A DNA stretch of 64,000 bases from Mucor racemosus (Eukaryota > Mucoromycota > Mucoromycetes > Mucorales > Mucoraceae): assembly GCA_027405735.1 (NCBI GenBank), contig JAPEHQ010000004.1, forward strand, positions 682,001 through 746,000. The letters are read 5' to 3'. Both the position numbers and the translations under genes were made by a program. The notes beneath the pieces are model-generated. The model ran no database searches, had not been told where the DNA came from, and saw nothing but the letters and a program-made list of their open reading frames with translations. Below, piece by piece: positions 12,367 to 24,160 of this stretch. Position 1 is the stretch's first letter; each line of letters opens with the position of its first letter.

Positions 12367-13587
12367 CTACTTGCGTTGCTCTAGCTTCTTCTTTTTGAGA
12401 TTTGCCATCTGTCTTTGTTTCAATTTCAGTAATAAGCATGGAGGCGGTAAAATTGAGATTTCTTCTTGCTTAGTAATTAGGATAGCATTCTTCTTCTTAT
12501 CTCTCTTCAAGTGTCGATTTAATGCATCTTGCCTGGCAAAAGATTTATCACAGAAAGAACAAGGAAAAGGTTTTAACCCGAGATGAAGCTTGGCATGGCG
12601 ATTACGATCATGCTGTCTAGCAAATGCTTTAGGACACATATCGCAAACAAATGGTTTTTCATCTGTATGAGTTCTTCTGTGTGATTTAAGGTTGTATGTT
12701 CGAGTAAATGCCTTTGTGCACCCTTTGTATTCACAGTAGAAAAGAGAGCCAGTACGTATAGATGTATGATGAATATGTTCATCATTAAAAGAAGAGCCAG
12801 ATGAGAAAAGAGAAGCAGGAGATGACATTGAAGAGCCGCCAGAAGAAGAAGTAGAGGAGGAAGAAAGATTACGTTGATGATGATGATGCTGATGACGATT
12901 ATGATAATGTTGATGTTGATGTTGATGTTGTCCAACATCGTTACTATTGGTGCAATCAATTGGGAGTGATGAAGAGGAAGTAGGAAGAGGCGGGAAAGCA
13001 TTAGTAGTTGGTTGTACAGCCATATCATAAACCTCAGAAGGTGGCGTCATGACATTTAAGTCCACTGTGGATCCATAAACATAATATTGTTGAAATTGAT
13101 CATGTTGTTGATGTTGCTGTTGTTGTTGTCTTTGTTGAGTAAAATTATCTGATTCAATTGATAAAGGGGATTTATCATTTGATGTGTAACAAGGAGAAAG
13201 AGAAGATTGCATTATTTGATAAGATGTTGATGTAGTGCACACTGATTGATGATTGAAATGATTTTGTTGTTGTTGATTATGGTGATGATAATGTTGATGA
13301 TGTTGATGATATGATGTTGATGATGATACATTAGAAGGAAATAATACATCTTCACAGTCCAAGATATTAGCAGTAGTGGCAGTAGCAGCAACAGAAGAAG
13401 TAGAACCTTGACCAGCATAATAATAATATGAGGGATCATATACTGTTTGACTAGAGTTTATACTAGCGGAGGAAGGAATATCCATTAATAGATGTTGATT
13501 GCAACTACTTGAACTTGCTTGAATTGCATCTAATTGTGGGAACAATTCATAAGAAGAAGAAACGGCGTTTGAATGGTACATTGACAT
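12367..13587 (-). CDS. Crz1-like C2H2 zinc-finger transcription factor
   Basis: A single-exon gene of 406 residues. The first 280 residues are low-complexity (poly-Ser, poly-His and poly-Gln tracts), as is common for fungal activators. A zinc-finger block follows at about residues 283-362. Finger 1 is YCEYKGCTKAFTRTYNLKSH, finger 2 contains CPKAFARQHDRNRH, and finger 3 contains SFCDKSFARQDALNRH. The YNLKSHxRTHTDEKPF and FARQHDRxRH signatures resemble the calcineurin-responsive Crz1 family, which enters the nucleus after Ca2+ signalling. Finger 3 has Cys-Cys-His but no second His in the expected place. A calcineurin-docking PxIxIT motif was not identified. X-box-like palindromes lie 0.65-1 kb upstream. 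Confidence 0.85.
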   Translation of the reverse strand: MSMYHSNAVSSSYELFPQLDAIQASSSSCNQHLLMDIPSSASINSSQTVYDPSYYYYAGQGSTSSVAATATTANILDCEDVLFPSNVSSSTSYHQHHQHYHHHNQQQQNHFNHQSVCTTSTSYQIMQSSLSPCYTSNDKSPLSIESDNFTQQRQQQQQHQQHDQFQQYYVYGSTVDLNVMTPPSEVYDMAVQPTTNAFPPLPTSSSSLPIDCTNSNDVGQHQHQHQHYHNRHQHHHHQRNLSSSSTSSSGGSSMSSPASLFSSGSSFNDEHIHHTSIRTGSLFYCEYKGCTKAFTRTYNLKSHRRTHTDEKPFVCDMCPKAFARQHDRNRHAKLHLGLKPFPCSFCDKSFARQDALNRHLKRDKKKNAILITKQEEISILPPPCLLLKLKQRQMANLKKKKLEQRK

Positions 13588-14239
13588 TTGATTTGGATGT
13601 AATAATCAAGTAGAGAAGAAGATAACAGAGGAAAGAGGGAAAGAAAGGGATGAAATCAAGTTTTTTTTTACTTCATTTTAAAAGAAAAAAAAGAAACCTT
13701 GGGAACACAACAAATCTTGTAACACAAAAGTTAGTTTTTCTTGTAAAGAGCTTAAAAGTGCTGTTTTGTTTTTGGGATATTTTTGATTCACATGATTTCA
13801 AGGAAAATAACAAGCTTTTTTTTAAACCAAAGTTTATCAATACATCAATATCATGATGAAATTTATTTGATTCAATTGATTCTATATGAATTAAATGTAA
13901 AATCTATGCAATTATATACAGCAGTGAGAAAAAAAGAAACAGAAAAAAAAGTCTGGAATAAATTGATACTTTTAGCAAAATTAGGTGATATTTGTTGTAC
14001 ATTTGTTGTGCAAAATAACATTTTCAACATAATATAATATATATTACAATAAAATAGAGTTGACCGGTAGCTCAAAAAAGTGAGTTTCATGTATACAAGA
14101 AAGATTATAAGGTTCCCCTTCCTTTTTTCACCCGATCCATCAATCCAAATTACCATATTCAGGTAACCGACCTACCAAAACTCATTTTGGTTATTTCTTT
14201 TTAAAATTTCTTTTTGGGGAACAAAAGAAATAATCATAG

Positions 14240-14253
14240 GTAACCATGGAAAA
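14240..14253. promoter_or_regulatory. X-box-like palindrome 1 (weak)
   Basis: GTAACCATGGAAAA partly matches the RFX-family X-box GTTGCCATGGCAAC. One half is good, the other degenerate. Confidence 0.3.
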
Positions 14254-14537
14254 ACCAAAAAAAAAATCAAAATTACAAGTATATAGTAACAGGTTGTCGT
14301 AATGGCAAGTAAAAATCATGATTTATTTAATATTTTAAATTTGGGGAAAACTTTATGATATTATAGGCAAAAAAAAAGTTTAATTTTATTTTATTCATTG
14401 GTTTTGACCTGGTATACGTAATCTATACAGTGTAATATGTGTATATGTACGTATAAAATGTTTCTCCATATATAAAAAGAATCAACAACAACAACAACGT
14501 CAACAAAACATGATTATCTTTTTTCGACTAATTGATC

Positions 14538-14551
14538 GTTGCTATGGAAAC
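14538..14551. promoter_or_regulatory. X-box-like palindrome 2
   Basis: GTTGCTATGGAAAC matches the RFX X-box GTTGCCATGGCAAC at 12 of 14 positions. RFX proteins (Crt1/Sak1 in fungi) bind such sites. Confidence 0.45.
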
Positions 14552-14572
14552 GGCATGCAGATCACTTTTTCA

Positions 14573-14586
14573 GTTGTCATGGTTAC
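14573..14586. promoter_or_regulatory. X-box-like palindrome 3
   Basis: GTTGTCATGGTTAC matches the X-box at 11 of 14 positions. It lies 35 bp downstream of palindrome 2, and the pairing strengthens both. Confidence 0.4.
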
Positions 14587-14771
14587 TTGCTCTATTTTTA
14601 CAAAAATCTGTAAAAAGATAAAAAATTAACAAAAGGAAAGAAAATATAAAATTGTAAATACAGTTCCATAATTAAAAACGGATTATTCGGTTAGTAAACA
14701 AAGGGAGTCAGTGATACAAGTTTATTTATTGTTGCACAATACATTCGATTTGACCCAAGAAACTCATATAA

Positions 14772-15043
14772 ATGTGTTGTGTACATCATGCCATTCTTAT
14801 TTCCTCCACTCAGATATATAAAATTGTTACAGTTACTCCTGAAATTATCAAATATTATTTACATTATATTGGTAACGTTGCCTCAACTGAAATAGTCTTC
14901 CCTATCCTTTTCTCCCTTTTAAACTTTTTGTTGTTATTACAGATCAACGTAATTTACTGGATTCAGATTGTAGTACAACACATGGTAAATGTAAAATAAG
15001 ATTTAAACAAATCCAAGTTGGACGCCACCACCACGATATATAA
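14772..15043 (+). CDS. Possible spliced micro-gene, unknown
   Basis: Two candidate exons (14772-14871 and 14943-15043) join in frame into 66 residues across a 71-bp intron with a GTAACG donor and a pyrimidine-rich TTATTACAG acceptor. The product begins MCCVHHAILISS, has a HGKCKIRF segment and ends HHHDI. I recognise no family. The intron-like signals are better than chance in this AT-rich DNA, but the coding evidence is thin. It may be a non-coding transcript or part of a longer leader. Confidence 0.3.
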
Positions 15044-15685
15044 ATCCAATCAGTTTAGTATTTTGTTTATATGTAATAAATTATCTTTGTATGTGCTAAA
15101 ATAAGACCTATCATTGAAATACACACACGAGTCATATTAAATAACACTCTTGTATGTGTATATTTTAAAATTAAAATTTGTCAAGTGTTCCAAATGACGC
15201 ATTTGTATATACATATATAGTTTTATTACATTTAGAGGGTAAATGTTCTTATTCCCGGGGTGCACGGATTAAAATAAAGAAAATATAAACATTTTTCCTT
15301 GTCAAATTGACTTGATTACCTAATGTTTTATAATATGGAGTCATCATTGAAAGATTGTTCTAGGCGAGACATTGACAGAATGGTGGATGATTCTTTTAGG
15401 TTTTTTATTTAAACGTAGTAACTATGTATCAAATAAGCATTTGCTGCTTAGTCCACTAGCTGCGCATCAAATTAGTAGGCTTCCATGATTGGATAAAAGC
15501 TAAAAGGATTTATGCTATCTTTGCTTAATTCTTTCCTTATAATCCATAAAGAAGCAATACAATACCCAAACCAAGGCTGACCCACTGTGACCATTGATTT
15601 CTGTGCACATGCACACTATTTAGGTATATATTATGGGCTGTATCAGTTATTAAACTCTTTCTTTTTTACAATTCAATAATCTTAC
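15044..15685. other. Intergenic spacer
   Basis: AT-rich. It probably holds the promoter of the Ser-rich gene at 15686. No distinct element is seen. Confidence 0.4.
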
Positions 15686-16063
15686 ATGCCTTCATCAATT
15701 TCAAAATTATATCAATCAGCAAAATCTAAAATAAATAATCGAAGAAAGAGTAATAGTAGTACCGCAAGCAGCGGCAGTGATGAATCTACTACAAGCAAGT
15801 CTGTTCGATTTTCTTCCCACAGTAAAACTACAATTTATGATACATATAGCAGTGAAGAATATGATAGAAGATCTTCAATATCAACAGATCCACAGCACGA
15901 AGGAGATAGTTTACATCAAGAAAGTTTATTTATACCGAAAGGCCAAGAAGATAACGAAGATACTATCCAATTTAGTGACGAAGTGATGCGAAACACTAAA
16001 GTCAACAAGAAACAAGGCCACTATAGTATTGCTGTGCTAGTCAACTATCGCGCAAACTTTTAA
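15686..16063 (+). CDS. Small Ser-rich protein with RVxF-like and DTYSSEEYDRR motif
   Basis: An intronless ORF of 125 residues with a basic N-terminal region (KSKINNRRKSNS) and a poly-Ser stretch. KSVRFSSHSKTTIYDTYSSE then follows, continuing into EYDRRSS. A VRF core followed by a DT(Y/W)xxxEYDR element is a pattern I associate with fungal Bni4/Afr1-type regulators that dock protein phosphatase 1. That assignment is inference from the motif alone. The C-terminal half is acidic. No membrane segment or signal peptide is present. Whether the annotated C-terminus is complete or an intron was missed is uncertain. Confidence 0.55.
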   Translation: MPSSISKLYQSAKSKINNRRKSNSSTASSGSDESTTSKSVRFSSHSKTTIYDTYSSEEYDRRSSISTDPQHEGDSLHQESLFIPKGQEDNEDTIQFSDEVMRNTKVNKKQGHYSIAVLVNYRANF

Positions 16064-16880
16064 ATTGTGTGTATATTTATACCCATTGTCCTCTTATCAC
16101 ATTATCTGTTATCTATTGACACTATTACCAATAATATTAATTAATTACGCTTTTTTTTAATTTTTTTTTTCAATGACATCTCTCACTTTCAACCTTATCA
16201 GTACCATTTTATTACATTTTTTTGCCAAATAAAAAAATGCAGTATCAAACTTGACATCTTGGGACATTTGCTGAATGTATGTATTCTACTATATTATTAT
16301 GAAAAAAGTATAAAACAATCCTTTGAAATTTTAACTTTATAAATCTTGCATAAACATTCCTTGGGAAAAAAACAGTGTTAACATAAACAATGATCCCCTT
16401 CCGTCATTACTATTGACGCGGAGTCCATCTCACGGTTTGTTTTGTAAAACCTGTGTTACCAATATGGTATTAGACAATTTCACTCTTGTCAATTCTATAT
16501 ATTCATGAGTTTGTGTTCAATTGTATAAATAAAATATGGAACTAAAATGGTTTTCAAGAATAAATTTCATGCAAAATAAAAACAAAAAACATTGAAATAA
16601 TACAAAAATATATAAAAGAAATAGGAACGTTTCCATTAAATTACATGTGGTAATTTGTTATGAAGATTTGCAGTTTATTAATGGAAATAACATGGTAAAC
16701 AATAAAGCCATTTTCATAAGAGTAAATAATGAAATCCTCAGAGACTAAAAGTGTTAAAATGAAAAATACGTGAAAGCATGGTTTAATTATAATAAAAAAT
16801 TTTCAGTTGTACAAATCACTATTTTAGGAGGGTAAAACAATAACAAAAAATTAAAAAAAGCATAATAAATAACCCAAACA

Positions 16881-16917
<37 letters not shown>

Positions 16918-16966
16918 TTTTTTTTTTTTTTTTATACATATTATATCCTTCTGTAAAGACAAAATT
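16064..16966. other. Intergenic region upstream of the RhoGEF
   Basis: No gene is seen. A (CT)n microsatellite followed by a poly-T run (16885-16933) lies just upstream of the RhoGEF start and probably forms part of its promoter or leader. Confidence 0.45.
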
Positions 16967-19900
16967 ATGAGCAACTTTAAAGTAAGTTTACAACATGTAT
17001 TTGCTAATTTGTAAATCTCACTTTTTTTTTTTTTTTTTTATCAAACCTCAGGAACTAAAAACCAACCTACAAAAAAATGGATATTCTCACCAATGGAAAT
17101 TAATAAAACAAAAAGACATCACCAACAACAGTAAAGAAGAACCCAGCAATCATGTAGATTTTTATGACAAAATAACCAAGCAAACAACAAAACCATTAGT
17201 AAGAATAGTACTACATATTTCACATAATTATGTACTAATTCGATCAATAGTGTCAAAACATAGATTTGATTATACCCTCGAAAAATAGAACACCAAGTCA
17301 ACAAATTCAACTGGAACAATTCTTAAATATCATTGGAACTGAAATACACGAGCAGGCATCGTGTTTCCATGGACCCACTCCACACGATACTCAATCAAAT
17401 ACAATATATTCAGTTTCAAAAGAGGTAAAAAGTAAACAATCCAAAAAAAAAAATAGATGAAACTAATCGGAAGTTAGGTCGAAATGAATGACGATAAAAG
17501 ACACTTCCGTATTCAAGAATTCATTAAAACCGAGAAATCATACGTTGATACATTAAAAACAATTGTAAAGCATGTTGTTAAACCACTAAGAGCAAACATG
17601 CAACAAAAAAATTGTATATTAAATACCTTTAAATGTCAAAAAATATTCCTCAACATTGACCAAATCATGAAGGTGAATAGTGATTTTTTGACAGATTTAT
17701 TATCGACAAGAGATAATTTTGGTGAAATGTGTCAAAAACATGTAAGTTTGTGTGCTAAATTATGATCTCATCATCCGTTAATTCAGTCATAAATAGATAA
17801 TTAAATTCGAGTGTTACAGGAAATACCTTTTGGAGCAATCTGAAGCACAGAAATTACATGCAAAGGAATACAAGACAAATCAAAATTACAAGCGCTTTTT
17901 AACAAAAGTAAAAGATCATTCTGATTTTAAAAGAAAAAGGCTGCAAGACATATTAGTTGAGCCAGTTCAGCGTATTAGTAGATATTCAATGATGTTGCGA
18001 GACATTCTACAGTTAACGCCAAAAGATCACGTTGATTACAATGGGCTTTTGGCAGCTTGTGAAAAAGCAAGAGAAATAGCCACCATGGCAGATGATGATC
18101 CAACCAAAACAGCAACCATGTTTCTAAATTTATACCAAGCAATCAAAGATTCACCCGTAAGTGTTTCAATCACATCATAATTATGAATGCTAAGCTTGTT
18201 TTCTTTTTTTAGTGCTCTCTTATTAATCAAAAACGATCGCTCATCGCACATGTTGACGCCATTGAAATTCATCGTGTAACAAATAAACCAACAAGAGCCG
18301 TGTCCATATTTTTATTTACAGACAAGATTTTGGTAGCAAGCAGATCTTCTATTGACTCTAAAGAGATTGATCTTCAACAATTATTGGATAATTCAAATGC
18401 TGTTTGTCCAACAAATTCTTCAAGTGCTTCTTTATTGAGAACTAATAATAATCATAAAGCGGAAAAACCTCATTTAAAATTCAAAGGCTGGGCTGATGTA
18501 GAAAGCATTGATATATTTGAAGGTGTAGCAGGTATAAATTAGCTGTGAAATGTTCTCGTAAATGCATCAATTAACTTTGCATTTTTAGACCGTCCAGGTT
18601 CATTTATTCTATCTGCCACGTCGGTGCCTGAATTGACAAGAGATCAAGTATCTAATATCACATCCTTTGAAAAGTATTTCTACAAAGGGCCTCGCTTGTT
18701 CTCAATTATACCTACTCGTGATGAAGTTTCATGTACGAAATCAAAAAAGGCTGCTTTTATTGAAAAATCCATGAATTTTCGTACAGTATACCAAAAGACA
18801 AGAGCACTAATGAAACGATATGAACCTACTACTGATAAAGCATACTACAAAATGTGGAAAGGAATCCCTAGTTTTTGTAACATTTATGATCAAGAAAGTT
18901 ATACCACGGCTAAGTACAAGAATGATAGCACCATCGTTTATGTGGATGATAATGAAATAAATATTGAAAATTCATTCTCATCACGGAATTCGTTGTATAA
19001 TCCTTGGATTGTAGGTTTAATACAACCAGAAAACATGAAAGGATTTAGGTTTAATATTTGCACTAAAACCAACTTGTTGATCGCCCAGCAATTCAAAAAG
19101 TCTAGTGAACAAACTATTGATTTTGAAAGTATCTTTTGGAACAACAGTAAGTTATTTTTTATTGTATTTCTAAACCATTGAGCTAATCCTCATCTCTCTA
19201 AAAGTGCTCTATTTGGACCAATGTTTAAAGAAATCAACTGATTACTCTGCGCAGACCATTGTAAAAATTCAACAGAGTATACAAAGTCAATTATTACAAC
19301 AATCAACCCATCAGCTATCTCGGTCTAGGACCAAATCTATATCAAGAACATCTAGTATACCCTCCCTCGGAAAACTGTTTCATAGCAGCAACAGCAGTAG
19401 ATCAAGGTCTGTCTCACCTTCCAAAATGATAAAGAAATCAAAAGCAACTTCTTATCAACAACAACAACAACAACAACAACCATCTATTGCACGTGTACCT
19501 GTACATCATTCGTGGAATGGTAGTGCAGGATGTTACAAAAATGAAAATTACAGTCAAGTTTCTTCTGTAACTACATTATCATCTTCTTTATGGTCTTCTT
19601 CATATGATATACACACATCTACAATTGATGATCAGTTTAATGAAAGTGATATTGTGGAGGATCATAATAACGAGAACAAATCAATGGTCAAAGAAGATAC
19701 AAGCATCACGGTATGTCATTAATATTGTGAGTACACGCATAGATGCTTATCGTTTTTTATTTTATTACAAATAGAGAATAAATAATAATAACCAAAAGGA
19801 ACAACAACAACAACAACAACAACATCATCATCATCATCATTATCATCAGCTGCTTGAAACTCCCAAAAGGACCACTACTGCAAATACAATCTCCTCATTA

Positions 19901-20250
19901 AATAGTGATACAAGTACAAGAAGTTCATTTAGTATGATTACAGATGATGATTACGCTGAAGAAGTAGAAATTGATTATTTAACATTGGATATAAAGGTAT
20001 ATAAACGGACATATAAAAAAAAAGATACAGACGTTTCAAATATTAACCTTCTGTTTATGTATATTTACAGGATAAACAAGTTTCACCTACGCCAACTCCT
20101 GTACCAACACCACCTACTGATAATACTGAAGAGAATTTAGAAACAATGTTTAAATCTATTAATGGATTCGAAGACGAAATGCAACAGCAGTGGAAAGAAT
20201 TGATTACAAAATATGATCTGTTGAGCGAAAATGTAACTCCAATCAAATAG
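16967..20250 (+). CDS. DH-PH Rho guanine nucleotide exchange factor
   Basis: Ten proposed exons: 16967-16981, 17052-17198, 17251-17424, 17478-17741, 17797-18156, 18213-18531, 18589-19146, 19205-19710, 19775-19996 and 20071-20250, together 914 residues. The Dbl-homology domain starts near residue 118 (FRIQEFIKTEKSYVDTLKTI, the CR1 motif) and includes the CR3 motif RLQDILVEPVQRISRYSMML. A PH domain follows (KRSLIAHVDAIEIHR...VSIFLFTDKILVA). DH-PH proteins load GTP onto Rho/Cdc42-type GTPases at the cell cortex to steer polarity and wall synthesis. The C-terminal third is Ser-rich, with poly-Gln and poly-His runs. The acceptor before exon 5 was taken at 17796 because the later one at 17819 gives an early stop. 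Confidence 0.88.
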
Positions 20251-22138
20251 ATTTGTCATGTTTGTATATGTATAAAATCATCTGTAAATAAAAAATAAAT
20301 TTATTGTGGATAATATAATGAATTGGTCATTTTCAGTATAAAACAAAACGCTGTAAATTATTCTGTAAAAAGGGTTTTGCTTGATGGTATGCTGTGTTGA
20401 AATGAATTCATTACTGCAGTAGATTTTCGCGGAGGCTAAAATTTGGTTTTTGAATAAATTCAGGTCGTTTTTTTCAATCGTATATCCTTACTTTTTGCAA
20501 AAGTAACATGCTTTAAAAAAAACATGAAGATACACAACAATTATTACAGATTAATATTATAATAGTTATTTATAGTTATCATACAACAAGAGCCAGAAAC
20601 AATTCTTTAATTATCTGCATTTAAAAAATTACTGCTTGAAACTGAGATGTTTGGTAGGTCATATTTCAAAAAAATATTAAGTTACTGAAGAAAGTCTACT
20701 AATTAAGCTAATATTATTTTTGCGCTTTACATACTATATCGTATTTTGGGAGAATTTTTTTTTTCATATTTTTTTTTTCATTTTTTTTCACAAGGTTTTT
20801 GATGAATAAAAAAAGAAGAGAGCGTGCCTATACCACACTCTTACACTCATGCAATAGTGCTCTTTGACTTCTACTTATATCATCTTTTAGTTTGAAAAAA
20901 TATTAATTTTTGGTTGAGAAAATTAAAATTTTGTAAATTGTCGATTTGATTTTGATTTTTTTTTTCGAAATTCTGCCTTGTGTTTGGTCGTCCCTCGATT
21001 TGAAATTCTTCAAAAAATCATTAAAAACTTGAATTTCTCCACCAAAAATAACGCTACAGTTTCAAAAAACCCCTTGATCTGTACGTCTGACTTTCGACTA
21101 TTATTTTCAGTGGTTAAAGTTTAGAAATTAATCTATTAATTATAACTTTTGGTCCAAAAACTGCTATTTTTTTACTTCAATTTTGAGAAAGATTTTGTAA
21201 AAGAAATGTCTTTAAAAATTATACAGTTTGATGGAGAACTAAAAACTGTACAAAAACTATTTAATCTACAAAGTTGACTTACTATGCATTTTATGCCTAC
21301 AAATGCATTTGAATTTTTTTTGAATGATTTTGACGAATTTTTTCATTCAAATCTTTCAAACTCAGATGGCTTCAAATGTTCCATTTTCAAAGGCTAAAAA
21401 TCATTTTTTCACGTCTTTAAATTGAAGATGAACTATTTTTTAAAATTCTAAATAATAAATAATACTTTATATTTGTATATCCATAGTTCATACAACAGCT
21501 AAAAAAGAAAACAATCGTGAAAGCTTATAAATGATGTAAATCTGAGTTGCATTCGTCATGCATCATTATTGACTTTTGAATGTCCCTCCTTGCTTTTAAG
21601 CACTTGATACTAATGAAATTTTATTTTGTACATGATTCAATTGTTGTTTATTTACTATTACGCATCTTTATAAATAATAACAATGATACTCTTGGAGAGC
21701 TAAATACATGTATGAGTTTACACCTAATGTATACGTCTTGAGTGTATCGACGAAAGTCAAACAAACATGGGATAATAAACAATCAAAATATCATACCGCA
21801 ATGACCATCTTCATGTACGGTATATGATCAAAATTTAAAATAATGTATGTATATATTTATTTATGAAATAGCATGTATAACCGATCTAACTAAAACATTG
21901 GATACAAATATGTTGATCTGGTAATACATAAACCAATGGCATCAGATGGCAACGTTCACCTTAATGTACGTATTTGACATTTGTCATGTCTCTTTTCTAA
22001 ACACGGGCGCGTTTGAGTAAAAAGCCAGTCCTTCCAATGCCCATCATGCTATACTTGATGGTTCATCAGTATAAAAAGTGATCAATTTGAGACTTCAAAC
22101 TTGCTTTTCTTTCATACAGTTTACCGAAGCATTTCAAG
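20251..22138. other. Long intergenic region with diverged repeat-C-like sequence
   Basis: No gene is supported. Around 21236-21330 a block containing AAACTGTACAAAAACTATTT is shared with repeat family C, so an old, diverged relative is likely. TATA-like CAGTATAAAAAG at about 22068 precedes the next gene. Confidence 0.45.
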
Positions 22139-22687
22139 ATGGCTGTTCCTACTATTACCAACAAGAAAAGAAAGAATAGTCTTTCCAACAACAACAATAC
22201 CTTTCATGTCGACAGCAAGAAAAAGAAAAGCAAAAAGTCCAATGTCACTGTAAAAGAAGAATTCAATGTTGAAATTCCTTCTGATGTATCTGCCATTTCC
22301 GCAAGTAGTTCAGAAGCTTCTTCATCATCATCTGCTTTTTCTTCTGTGGTATTGAGAGACAAAAATCTTCCTCCCATCTCTAGTTTGTTATTGTACAAAC
22401 CTAACATTGCTGCTAATAGATTTGATCCCTTTTATCAATCTATTGAACCTTATGCTCAATATTCTTTTCCTGATTCCAGTAATTGTCCTTCTGCTGCTTC
22501 TGTAAAGCAAGAAACAGGTGGCAATGCTACTCCAGTCATGCCCATCATTCCATATTACTTTCATCATGGTAGATTTGGTATTGAAGCTTGTATGCATCAA
22601 TTAGAGTATCATAGACAGCAACAAGCTGTAAAGCCTTATGTCTTTAATCGAGTTAATAATGGTGTTAATTACTATTACTATATTTAA
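22139..22687 (+). CDS. Unknown Ser/Lys-rich protein
   Basis: An intronless ORF of 182 residues, with a TATA-like element about 70 bp upstream. The N-terminus is strongly basic (KKRKNS and KKKKSKK), suggesting a nuclear localisation signal. A KEE acidic patch and a poly-Ser tract follow. LPPISSLLLYKP resembles the short LPPIxxLL motif seen in several fungal transcriptional regulators. The C-terminal part is Tyr-rich and ends YYYYI. I recognise no family. Nuclear function is only a guess from the basic region. Confidence 0.6.
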   Translation: MAVPTITNKKRKNSLSNNNNTFHVDSKKKKSKKSNVTVKEEFNVEIPSDVSAISASSSEASSSSSAFSSVVLRDKNLPPISSLLLYKPNIAANRFDPFYQSIEPYAQYSFPDSSNCPSAASVKQETGGNATPVMPIIPYYFHHGRFGIEACMHQLEYHRQQQAVKPYVFNRVNNGVNYYYYI

Positions 22688-22846
22688 ATAAACATTCAGG
22701 CATGATAATTCATGTAAAGTTCAAGGCACCACAACCTGATTTAAGTGGGAAAAGCAGTCTATAATGTGTGTGCCACCATTATTATTATACGCATTTGTTT
22801 CAATTTTGGCAGTTTTTGGTTTTTGTTGTGAATAGTTTTAATTAAT

Positions 22847-23993
22847 ATGAGCTCTATATTACCAACTTCAAATAATAATTTTGGACAATCAACATCTTCA
22901 TCACCGTTTTACTATAATCAAAGTGGTAGACAAAGAAAGACTTCACCTGCTCTTTTACGTCGATTGTTTCGTTTTCCACAAATGGATTTTGAAGTAAGTT
23001 GTAAAAGAAAGCGTGTAGGTTATTATGTTTATTGATGGTTTGTACATCAAGTTTGCGTTATGGCAGATGGGATATCTACTAATTGCACCGAGAAGAGTGT
23101 AAGACTATACGAATTCTCAACATTTCATGTACCAAATGTTAATATTTTTCTATAGTTATCGAAATATTTACTACCATAAACGTAATACAACAATAAACCA
23201 ATTCATTTCAATAAGCAAATTAACCAATTTATAAATCAAAACAGAAACAAAAAATCGATGGTCAAGAGATGATCCTGCATTTCTTGTGCTTTTAGCAGCA
23301 TTTTTAGCATGTAAATACAAGAAGCAGTTCAATATAATTTGAATTTAACATCCTTTTGATAATGCATATAGTGTCAGCTATTGTTTGGGGATTTACGTAT
23401 GATCTTGGTACATATGGTATAATTAAAACCATCTTTTCAATGTTGTTTATCGACTTTTTACTCTTTGGTGCACTTATATCGACATTTACATGGTAAAAAG
23501 AAAAAAAAAAAAAAAAAGACAAAACTCCAATTATAAAAATGAAAAATATTTATTACTTTATACCAGGTACATTGCCAACAAGTTTTTAATCCAAAATATC
23601 AACACGTATGCTGTAGCACAAAAAGTAGAATGGGCATATGCATTTGATGTTCATTGTAATGCATTTATTCCAGTTTATCTTATTTTGTATGTAGTTCAGT
23701 TATTCTTTTTGCCCCTCATTTTAAAGGATAATTGGATTTCAATGTTTATTGGAAATTTCATGTATTGTGTGGCATTGATTTGGTATATGTTTGGTGTCTT
23801 TTTAGGATTTAATGGTAAGAATTTATCTATTTATATAAAAGAGTATTCTTTGAATTGACATATTTAAATAGCATTACCTTTCTTGGTTCATACTGAATTA
23901 TTCTTGTATCCTATTGCCTTGTGGATTGCATTGTTTGTTGCATCTTTATTTGGCTTTAATATTCCACAATATGTCCTCAGTCAATATTTTTAA
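22847..23993 (+). CDS. UNC-50 family Golgi membrane protein
   Basis: Seven short exons, 22847-22993, 23052-23098, 23156-23181, 23245-23310, 23372-23492, 23567-23814 and 23872-23993, give 258 residues, about the same length as animal UNC50. Family landmarks appear in order: LRRLFRFPQMDFEFALWQM, the APRRVYRN segment, KQTKNRWSRDDPAF, then five hydrophobic segments with the EWAYAFDVHCNAFIP motif. UNC-50 (yeast Gmh1) is an integral Golgi protein linked to Arf-GEFs and, in animals, to trafficking of certain receptors. The intron chain is supported by unbroken conservation across every junction. Confidence 0.93.
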
Positions 23994-24160
23994 ACTATAA
24001 TCATATATACATATATATATATATACACATAATCAATTATACATGAAAGATAATATATAGAATAAATAATAATATAGCTCTTTATTATTATTGAACAAGT
24101 ATAATGTGTTTGGGGGGTATTTGGTCTCTAAAAAAAAAGAAAAGAAAAGGTCTATTTCGA

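Larger units (their letters stand above)
13588..14771. other. Upstream region of the zinc-finger gene
   Basis: 1.2 kb with no convincing ORF. It contains three X-box-like palindromes (listed separately) and several GGTAACC/TGGTTAC-type words around 14160-14250. Confidence 0.45.

Noticed and set aside
17820..17830. Later splice acceptor (ACAG at 17816-17819) for RhoGEF exon 5
   Set aside because: It puts the DH domain out of frame and gives a stop within eight codons. The acceptor at 17796 keeps the frame.
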